Assembly (NCBI GenBank): GCA_001771975.1 | Contig: MERE01000020.1 | Location: forward strand, 1 to 38,626 | From: Betaproteobacteria bacterium RIFCSPLOWO2_02_FULL_68_150 | Lineage (GTDB): Bacteria; Pseudomonadota; Gammaproteobacteria; Burkholderiales; SG8-39 | Direction of reading: 5' to 3' | DNA: 38,626 nt | Shown here: one piece after another, positions 33,335 to 38,626 of the stretch | Layout of the letters: every line of letters begins with the position of its first letter | Position numbering within the stretch: position 1 is the first letter of the stretch | Program-made: the position numbers and the translations under genes | The notes under the pieces: generated by a model | Databases searched by the model: none | What the model saw: the letters and a program-made list of their open reading frames with translations, nothing else | What the model was told of the DNA's origin: nothing

Positions 33335-34108
33335 TCAGCGCAACGCGGTCAGCAGCTGCGCGAACACCTTGGGCGCGCCGGCGACGATGTCGCCGCTCTC
33401 GAGATAGCCGGGCTCGCCCGCAAAATCGCCCACCAGCCCGCCCGCTTCCTGGATCAGCAGCGCCCCCGCGGCCATGTCCCAGGGCGAAAGGCCCATCTCC
33501 CAGAACGCGTCCAGCCGTCCGGCGGCTACGTAGGCGAGGTCGAGCGCGGCCGCGCCGGCGCGGCGCACGCCAGCGCTCGAGGTCATCAGCGTCCGCAGCT
33601 GCCGCACGTAGCGGTCGAGGTGCTGCAGTTCCTTGAACGGAAATCCCGTGCCTACGAGCGCCTCCTTGAGCCGCGGGCAACGCGTGACGCGGATGCGCCG
33701 GTCGTTGAGGAAGGCGCCGCCGCCGCGCGATGCGGTGAACAGCTCGTTGCGCGCCGGGTCGTACACCACTGCATGCGAGGTGACACCGCGGTGCTGCACG
33801 GCGATTGAAACGCAGTATTGCGGGAAGCCGTGGATGAAATTGGTGGTGCCGTCGAGCGGATCGATCACCCAGCGGTAATCCGATGCGCTCGCGCTGGCGC
33901 CGGACTCCTCGGCGAGGATGGCGTGCGCGGGATAGGCACGGCGTACGATGTCGATGATCGCGCTTTCGGCGGCCTGGTCGACCTGGGTGACGAAATCGTT
34001 GGCCTGCTTGGAGCGCACCGCAAGCGCCGTGCCGTCGAATGCCGCGCGGTTGATGATGGCGCCGGCGCGCCGGGCGGCCTTCACCGCAACGTTGAGCATC
34101 GGATGCAT
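33335..34108 (-). CDS. suhB: Inositol-1-monophosphatase family protein SuhB
   Basis: 257 residues; a Mg-dependent, Li-sensitive-type phosphatase that in enterobacteria also joins the Nus antitermination complex on rRNA transcripts. Motifs: ILAEESG, DPLDGTTNFIHGFP (Asp83, Asp86), VVYDPARNELFTASRGGGAF, and the second metal-site block LSPWDMAAGALLIQEAGG. ATG at 34108 (MHPMLNVAVKAARRAG is the standard family start). It is divergent from trmJ with 27 nt between the start codons; the suhB/trmJ pairing is conserved in many beta- and gammaproteobacteria. Confidence 0.93.
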   Translation of the reverse strand: MHPMLNVAVKAARRAGAIINRAAFDGTALAVRSKQANDFVTQVDQAAESAIIDIVRRAYPAHAILAEESGASASASDYRWVIDPLDGTTNFIHGFPQYCVSIAVQHRGVTSHAVVYDPARNELFTASRGGGAFLNDRRIRVTRCPRLKEALVGTGFPFKELQHLDRYVRQLRTLMTSSAGVRRAGAAALDLAYVAAGRLDAFWEMGLSPWDMAAGALLIQEAGGLVGDFAGEPGYLESGDIVAGAPKVFAQLLTALR

Positions 34109-34135
34109 GGGGCGCGCGCATTGTATCCTGCGGGC

Positions 34136-34882
34136 ATGAAGGCACCGCTCGATCGATTGCGCATCGTGCTGTGCAGGCCGGGCCACCCGGGCAACATCGG
34201 CGCCGCCGCGCGCGCCATGAAGACCATGGGTGTCACCGACCTGCGCCTGGTCGCGCCCGCACGCTTTCCTGCGCCGGAAGCGCAGTGGCTCGCGACGCAC
34301 GCCGCCGACGTGCTCGAGAGCGCACGCACGCACGCATCGCTCGGCGACGCGCTGGCCGATTGCGTGGCCGCTTTCGCGCTCAGCGCGCGACCGCGCGAGT
34401 GGTCGCCGCAGGTGCTCGCGGCGCGTGCGGCGGCGGCGCGCGCCCTCGAACTCGCCGCGCACGGACCGGTGGCGTTCGTGTTCGGCAACGAGTCCGCCGG
34501 CCTGAGCAACGACGAGCTGTTCGCGTGCCAGCACCTGGTTCACATTCCCGCGCATGCGGAGTACAGCTCGCTCAATCTGGCGCAGGCGGTGCAGGTGGTG
34601 TGCTACGAGCTTTTCGTCGCCGCTGGAGCCGGCATTCCCGGGTCGCGCGCCGAGCGGCTCGCCACCATCGAGGACATCGAAGGCCTGTACCGTCATCTCG
34701 AGCAGGCGGCGGTGGAAAGCGGTTTCCTCGTCCCGGGTTCGGGATCGAAGCTGCGCGAGCGCTGGCGGCGGCTTTTCTCGCGCGTGCCGGCGCTCGAAAG
34801 GGAGGAAGTGAACATTCTGCGCGGCTTGCTGAAGGCCCTGCAAGCGGGCCGCAAAGGCAAGTTCTTTGACGCGGAACAATAG
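34136..34882 (+). CDS. trmJ: tRNA (cytidine/uridine-2'-O-)-methyltransferase TrmJ
   Basis: 248-residue SPOUT-family methyltransferase that 2'-O-methylates position 32 of several tRNAs using SAM. Motifs: IVLCRPGHPGNIGAAARAMK, DLRLVAP, the knot-forming FVFGNESAGLSNDEL and IPAHAEYSSLNLAQAVQVVC, then the C-terminal helical part with EVNILRGLLKAL. The length fits the family (about 245). The start is the ATG immediately before KAPLDRLRIVL. It is followed by cysE and the isc genes in the order seen in Pseudomonas and many betaproteobacteria. Confidence 0.94.
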   Translation: MKAPLDRLRIVLCRPGHPGNIGAAARAMKTMGVTDLRLVAPARFPAPEAQWLATHAADVLESARTHASLGDALADCVAAFALSARPREWSPQVLAARAAAARALELAAHGPVAFVFGNESAGLSNDELFACQHLVHIPAHAEYSSLNLAQAVQVVCYELFVAAGAGIPGSRAERLATIEDIEGLYRHLEQAAVESGFLVPGSGSKLRERWRRLFSRVPALEREEVNILRGLLKALQAGRKGKFFDAEQ

Positions 34883-34903
34883 TTGACCGCGTTGGTCGGA
34901 TAA
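34879..34903 (+). promoter_or_regulatory. IscR type-1-like site overlapping the cysE promoter
   Basis: ATAGTTGACC and GGTCGGATAA half-sites around a 5-nt centre match the 25-bp IscR type-1 consensus at about 19 of 25 positions by my count, with a GACC/GGTC dyad. TTGACC (34883-34888) could be a -35 with TAGGAT (34906-34911) as -10, which would leave a very short leader before the ATG at 34919. Confidence 0.5.
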
Positions 34904-34918
34904 CCTAGGATTACCTTC

Positions 34919-35638
34919 ATGTTCAGACAACTACGCGACGATATCCAGAGCGTCTTCGAACGCGATCCGGCGGCGCGCACGGCCTGGGAGGTGCTCACCT
35001 GCTATCCGGGCCTGCACGCGATCTATTTTCACAAGCTGTCGCGCTGGTTCTGGAGCCACGGGCTGCGCTGGTTCGGCCGCCTGACCTCGCACTTCGGGCG
35101 CCTGCTCACCGGAATCGAGATCCATCCCGGTGCCACGATCGGAAAGCGGGTTTTCATCGACCACGGCATGGGCGTGGTGATCGGCGAGACCGCGGAGGTC
35201 GGTGACGATGTCACGCTCTATCACGGCGTCACCCTTGGCGGCACGACGTGGCAGAAGGGCAAGCGCCATCCGACTTTGGGCCGGGGTGTGGTGGTCGGCG
35301 CCGGCGCCAAGATTCTCGGGCCGATCCTCGTAGGCGAGGGCGCCAAGATCGGCTGCAATGCGGTAGTGGTCAAGGAAGTTCCGGCAGGCGCGACCGTAGT
35401 GGGCGTGCCGGGCCGCTTGGTCGAGGAGGCCGCGACCAAGAAGCAGGCCCGATTTGCGGCCTACGCCGTCTTGCAGGATCAGGATGATCCCTATGCCAGC
35501 GCGATCCAGATGCTGATCGAGCATTCCCGCGAGCTGGAACAGGCCGTTTCCGATCTGGGGGCAAAACTGAAAGAACTTGAACGCGGACCAGCGGACGCCC
35601 AGGGAGCCAAGCCTGAGCCCATCAGGGCAATCAAGTAA
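34919..35638 (+). CDS. cysE: Serine O-acetyltransferase CysE
   Basis: 239 residues; makes O-acetylserine from serine and acetyl-CoA, the committed step to cysteine. An N-terminal helical part (REDIQ-like RDDIQSVFERDPAA, CYPGLHAIYFHKLSRWFW) is followed by a left-handed hexapeptide-repeat helix: GIEIHPGATIGKRVFIDHGM, VVIGETAEVGDDVTLYHGVT, LGGTTWQKGKRHPT, IGCNAVVVKEVPAGATVVGV, PGRLV. The catalytic His/Asp region looks intact. Located between trmJ and iscR, it supplies the cysteine that IscS desulfurates. An AGGA site precedes the ATG, and the upstream IscR-like box suggests joint control with isc. Confidence 0.95.
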   Translation: MFRQLRDDIQSVFERDPAARTAWEVLTCYPGLHAIYFHKLSRWFWSHGLRWFGRLTSHFGRLLTGIEIHPGATIGKRVFIDHGMGVVIGETAEVGDDVTLYHGVTLGGTTWQKGKRHPTLGRGVVVGAGAKILGPILVGEGAKIGCNAVVVKEVPAGATVVGVPGRLVEEAATKKQARFAAYAVLQDQDDPYASAIQMLIEHSRELEQAVSDLGAKLKELERGPADAQGAKPEPIRAIK

Positions 35639-35657
35639 TTGAATAGGTTGAACAAAA

Positions 35658-35692
35658 ATAGTTGAGTGAATTGCTCAGGTTTTGGGTATACT
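35658..35692 (+). promoter_or_regulatory. IscR type-1-like site and -10 box of the isc operon
   Basis: A 25-bp element (35658-35682) with half-sites ATAGTTGAG and CTCAGG around GAATT matches the IscR type-1 consensus at about 21 of 25 positions by my count. It covers the -35 region (TTGAGT 35662-35667); TATACT (35687-35692) is a good -10. This is the standard autorepression layout of iscR. Confidence 0.65.
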
Positions 35693-35725
35693 TGAGCGCG
35701 TCAATCAGGCATAGACGAGGACATC

Positions 35726-36208
35726 ATGAGACTCACGACCAAAGGCAGGTTCGCGGTGACGGCAATGGTCGATCTGGCGATGCGGCAGGCGCGGGGCCCC
35801 GTGACACTCGCCGGGATCAGCGAGCGCCAGAGAATTTCGCTTTCCTATCTCGAGCAGTTGTTCGGAAAACTGCGCCGGGCCGGCATCGTCTCCAGCGTGC
35901 GTGGGCCGGGCGGCGGTTACAACCTGGCGCAGAAAGCACAGGGCGTCACGGTTGCCGATATCATCGTCGCGGTGGATGAGCCGCTCGATGCCACGCAGTG
36001 CGGCGGCAAGGAAAATTGCCTGGACGACAAGCGCTGCATGACACACGACCTGTGGGCGCGGCTCAACGAGAAAATGTACGACTACCTGGCGTCGGTGACG
36101 CTCGCCGACCTGGTCGCGTACCAGCACGGCAAGCAGGTTGCGGTGCTGCAGGATTGGCGCGCCGCCGAGCAGCCGCCGGTGAAACCCGCGATCGCGGTTG
36201 CCGCATGA
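35726..36208 (+). CDS. iscR: Fe-S cluster-sensing transcriptional regulator IscR
   Basis: 160-residue Rrf2-family regulator. Winged HTH: MRLTTKGRFAVTAMVDLAM, ISLSYLEQLFGKLRRAGIVS, SVRGPGGGYNLA. The [2Fe-2S] ligands Cys92, Cys98, Cys104 and His107 are all present in CGGKENCLDDKRCMTHDLW, at the same numbers as in E. coli. Holo-IscR represses its own operon when clusters are plentiful, consistent with the palindrome just upstream. The stop overlaps the iscS start (ATGA), so translation is coupled. Confidence 0.96.
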   Translation: MRLTTKGRFAVTAMVDLAMRQARGPVTLAGISERQRISLSYLEQLFGKLRRAGIVSSVRGPGGGYNLAQKAQGVTVADIIVAVDEPLDATQCGGKENCLDDKRCMTHDLWARLNEKMYDYLASVTLADLVAYQHGKQVAVLQDWRAAEQPPVKPAIAVAA

Positions 36209-37413
36209 AGCTGCCGATCTACCTCGACTACTCGGCGACCACGCCGGTCGATCCGCGTGTCGCGGAGAAGATGATCCCGTACCTCACCGAGCATTTCGGC
36301 AATCCGGCGAGCCGATCGCACGTGTTCGGCTGGAAGGCCGAGGAGGCGGTGGAAGAGGCGCGCGCCAGCGTCGCCGCACTGGTGAACTGCGACGCCAAGG
36401 ACCTCGTCTGGACCTCGGGGGCGACGGAATCGATCAACCTGGCGCTGAAGGGCGCGGCGGAGTTCTACAAGACGCGCGGCAAGCACCTGGTCACGGTCAA
36501 GACCGAGCACAAGGCCACGCTCGATACCTGCCGCGAACTGGAGCGGCGCGGTTTCGAGGTCACCTATCTCGACGTGGCGGCCGACGGCCTGCTGGACCTG
36601 GGCGAGCTCGAGGCGGCGCTGCGCGCGGACACCCTCCTCGTCTCGGTGATGTTCGTGAACAACGAGATCGGCGTGGTGCAGGACATCGCGGCGATCGGCG
36701 CGCTGTGCAGGTCCAAGGGCGTGCTGCTGCACGTCGATGCGGCGCAGGCCACCGGCAAGTGCCCGATCGACCTGCAAAGCCTCAAAGCCGACCTGATGTC
36801 GTTTTCGGCGCACAAGACTTACGGCCCGAAGGGCGTTGGCGCGCTCTACGTGCGGCGCAAGCCCCGCGTGCGGCTGGAGGCGCAGATCCACGGCGGCGGA
36901 CACGAGAGGGGTTTGCGCTCGGGCACGCTGGCGACGCACCAGATCGTCGGCATGGGCGAGGCGTTTCGCCTTGCGCGGCTCGAAATGGCGATCGAGAACG
37001 AGCGCATCCGCTCGCTGCGCGACAAGCTGCTGCGCGGCATGCAGGAGATCGAGGAAGTTTTCGTCAACGGCCATCTCGAGCAGCGCGTGCCGCACAATCT
37101 CAACGTCAGCTTCAATTTCGTCGAGGGCGAGTCGCTCATCATGGCGGTCAAGGACATTGCAGTCTCCTCCGGCTCGGCCTGCACCTCGGCGTCGCTCGAG
37201 CCGTCGTATGTCCTGCGGGCGCTGGGACGCTCGGACGAGCTGGCGCATTCGTCGATCCGCTTCACGCTCGGCCGCTTCACCAGCGAGGACGAGGTGGACT
37301 ACACCATCGATCACCTGAAGGCCAAGGTGAAGAAGCTGCGCGAGATGTCCCCGCTGTGGGAAATGCACCAGGAAGGCATCGACCTGGACTCCGTCCAGTG
37401 GGCGGCGCATTGA
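36205..37413 (+). CDS. iscS: Cysteine desulfurase IscS
   Basis: 402 residues (E. coli 404). A PLP enzyme that takes sulfur from cysteine for Fe-S clusters, tRNA thiolation and other pathways. Motifs: PIYLDYSATTPVDPRVAEKM, SGATESINLALKG, the PLP-lysine SAHKTYGPKG (Lys204), HGGGHERGLRSGT and the mobile catalytic loop SSGSACTSASLEPSYVL (Cys326). The group I length of the loop fits IscS rather than SufS. The start is the ATG overlapping the iscR stop. Confidence 0.97.
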   Translation: MKLPIYLDYSATTPVDPRVAEKMIPYLTEHFGNPASRSHVFGWKAEEAVEEARASVAALVNCDAKDLVWTSGATESINLALKGAAEFYKTRGKHLVTVKTEHKATLDTCRELERRGFEVTYLDVAADGLLDLGELEAALRADTLLVSVMFVNNEIGVVQDIAAIGALCRSKGVLLHVDAAQATGKCPIDLQSLKADLMSFSAHKTYGPKGVGALYVRRKPRVRLEAQIHGGGHERGLRSGTLATHQIVGMGEAFRLARLEMAIENERIRSLRDKLLRGMQEIEEVFVNGHLEQRVPHNLNVSFNFVEGESLIMAVKDIAVSSGSACTSASLEPSYVLRALGRSDELAHSSIRFTLGRFTSEDEVDYTIDHLKAKVKKLREMSPLWEMHQEGIDLDSVQWAAH

Positions 37414-37461
37414 GACAGGCGAGGAGGGCAACGGCCCGGACGAATTTGAATTTCCTCATCT

Positions 37462-37496
37462 CTGCCGAGCTGGAGTGAATCATTCCAGGTCGGCAG
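37462..37496 (+). other. Strong RNA hairpin between iscS and iscU
   Basis: CTGCCGA (37462) pairs with TCGGCAG (37490); inside, after a G-G mismatch, CTGGA (37470) pairs with TCCAG (37484) around a 9-nt loop, giving 12 bp. No T-run follows, so it is more likely an mRNA-stability, processing or attenuation element than a full terminator. Confidence 0.6.
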
Positions 37497-37559
37497 ACCG
37501 GGGAAAATCAACTGACGCGCATTCCGATGCAAATTGACGGAAACTAGCTGGAGAGCACC

Positions 37560-37970
37560 ATGGCATACAGCAACAAAGTCATCGATCACTACGAGAACCC
37601 GAGAAACGTGGGTTCGTTCGACAAGTCCGACGAGGCGATAGGCACCGGCATGGTCGGCGCGCCGGCCTGCGGCGACGTGATGAAACTGCAGATCAGGGTG
37701 AACGCAGCCGGCGTCATCGAGGACGCGCGCTTCAAGACCTACGGTTGCGGCTCGGCCATTGCCTCCAGCTCGCTCGTCACCGAGTGGGTCAAGGGCAAGA
37801 CGCTCGCCGAGGCGGCGACCATCCGGAACACGCAGATCGCCGAGGAGCTGACGCTGCCGCCGGTCAAGATCCACTGCTCGATCCTGGCGGAGGACGCGAT
37901 CAAGGCGGCAGTGGCGGATTACCGCAACAAGCACGGCGAGCAGGCGACTGACGCCAAGAAAGTCGCCTGA
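37560..37970 (+). CDS. iscU: Fe-S cluster assembly scaffold IscU
   Basis: 136 residues. All cluster ligands are present: Cys37 (PACGD, with Asp39), Cys63 (YGCGSAIASSS) and Cys106 (IHCSILAED), plus His105. The LPPVK motif (99-103) recognised by HscA is exact. A GGAGAG site precedes the ATG. It receives sulfur from IscS and iron, builds the cluster, and passes it on with HscA/HscB. The start is preceded by a 146-nt gap holding the hairpin. Confidence 0.97.
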   Translation: MAYSNKVIDHYENPRNVGSFDKSDEAIGTGMVGAPACGDVMKLQIRVNAAGVIEDARFKTYGCGSAIASSSLVTEWVKGKTLAEAATIRNTQIAEELTLPPVKIHCSILAEDAIKAAVADYRNKHGEQATDAKKVA

Positions 37971-37984
37971 GCGCGGAGGATGGC

Positions 37985-38308
37985 ATGGCTGTAACACTGA
38001 CCGAGAAGGCGGCGAGCCACGTGCAGGGATTCCTGGCCAAGCGCGGCAGGGGTATTGCGCTGCGCGTCGGCGTGCGCACATCGGGCTGCTCCGGCATGGC
38101 CTACAAGCTGGAGTTCGCCGACGCCGTCGCGCCGGAGGACATCCAGTTCGAGTGCCACGGCGTCAAGGTCGTGGTCGATCCCAAGAGCCTGCCGTATGTC
38201 GATGGCACGGAACTCGATTACACGCGCGAGGGCCTCAACGAGGGGTTCAGGTTCAACAACCCCAACGTCAAGGACGCCTGCGGCTGCGGCGAATCGTTCA
38301 ACGTCTGA
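37985..38308 (+). CDS. iscA: Iron-sulfur cluster assembly protein IscA
   Basis: 107-residue A-type carrier. The three conserved cysteines are at the E. coli positions: Cys35 (TSGCSGMAY), Cys99 and Cys101 (DACGCGESFNV). The ATG at 37985 follows GGAGG. It lies 14 nt after iscU, and its stop overlaps the predicted hscB start. Role: holding or transferring iron or clusters to client proteins. Confidence 0.96.
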   Translation: MAVTLTEKAASHVQGFLAKRGRGIALRVGVRTSGCSGMAYKLEFADAVAPEDIQFECHGVKVVVDPKSLPYVDGTELDYTREGLNEGFRFNNPNVKDACGCGESFNV

Positions 38309-38626
38309 AGAACCATTTCGAGCTCTTCGGGCTGCAACCGGCCTACGCGCTGGAGACTGAGCAGCTCGAGCGCGCCTATCGCGAGATCCAGGCGCGCATC
38401 CACCCGGACCGTTTCGCGCATGCGGGCGACGCCGAGCGCCGCGCGTCGATGCAATGGACCACGCGCGTCAACGAGGCCTATCGCATCCTGAAGAGCCCGG
38501 TGCAGCGCGGCAAGTACCTGCTGGGACTGCAGGGCGTCGACGTCGCGTTCGAGACCAACACGGCGATGCCGGCCGAGTTCCTCGCGCAGCAGATGGAATG
38601 GCGCGAGCAACTGGAAGAGGCGCTGG
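38305..38626 (+). CDS. hscB: Fe-S co-chaperone HscB (partial, C-terminus off the window), apparent CTG start
   Basis: 107 codons are visible. The J-domain shows KNHFELFGLQPAYALETEQL, ERAYREIQARIHPDRF with the HPD signature (33-35), and the family block TTRVNEAYRILKSPVQRGKY followed by LLGLQGVD. The family normally begins M-K-N-H-F or similar. Here the codon before AAG-AAC-CAT is CTG (38305), overlapping the iscA TGA, and there is no in-frame ATG, GTG or TTG for over 200 nt upstream. I therefore annotate a CTG start relying on coupling to iscA. HscB brings IscU to the HscA chaperone. Confidence 0.88.
   Translation, partial: MKNHFELFGLQPAYALETEQLERAYREIQARIHPDRFAHAGDAERRASMQWTTRVNEAYRILKSPVQRGKYLLGLQGVDVAFETNTAMPAEFLAQQMEWREQLEEAL

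Overview
The window is GC-rich chromosomal DNA of a Gram-negative bacterium, most likely a betaproteobacterium (possibly a gammaproteobacterium). The evidence is the suhB / trmJ-cysE-iscR-iscS-iscU-iscA-hscB arrangement, a TonB-dependent receptor, a DUF971 protein, a NADH-dehydrogenase-like/SelD fusion and a WecE-type sugar aminotransferase. I see no tRNA, rRNA, CRISPR array, integrase or transposase.

Left part (1-11.9 kb): a minus-strand operon encodes a 120-residue protein with an Arg/Gly-rich tail, a small four-helix DMT/SMR-type membrane protein and a WecE-like nucleotide-sugar aminotransferase cut by the window edge. Facing away from it are a pyrophosphate-type phosphofructokinase and a giant (2914-residue) cyclic beta-1,2-glucan synthase with GT84, glycoamylase-like and GH94 parts. 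A 44-residue basic protein gene and the remnant of an ATP-grasp gene follow on the minus strand.

Central part (12.5-27.05 kb): this is the accessory region and the most interesting part. A good sigma70-type promoter with repeated GATAT(A/G) elements precedes a compact co-directional cluster: (1) an XRE helix-turn-helix fused to a SNF2 helicase with a C-terminal DUF3883/NOV_C domain, (2) a PHP-SMC-like ATPase, (3) an AlbA_2 (Schlafen-type) protein with a RecG-like/HATPase tail, (4) a 1061-residue DUF1156 DNA methyltransferase, (5) a Fic protein truncated before its catalytic motif, and (6) a DUF499 AAA-type ATPase. It looks like a methylation-linked anti-phage system related in parts to DISARM-like and DUF1156/DUF499 loci, but with a combination I do not recognise as a standard named system.

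Right part (27.3-38.6 kb): a fused oxidoreductase-selenide,water dikinase overlaps tail to tail with a DUF971 protein. Next come a TonB-dependent receptor broken by a frameshifting deletion, a membrane-anchored family 2 glycosyltransferase and SuhB. The housekeeping set trmJ, cysE and the isc iron-sulfur operon runs off the right edge inside hscB. IscR type-1-like palindromes lie upstream of both cysE and iscR, a strong hairpin separates iscS from iscU, and hscB has no ATG/GTG/TTG start and apparently uses CTG.
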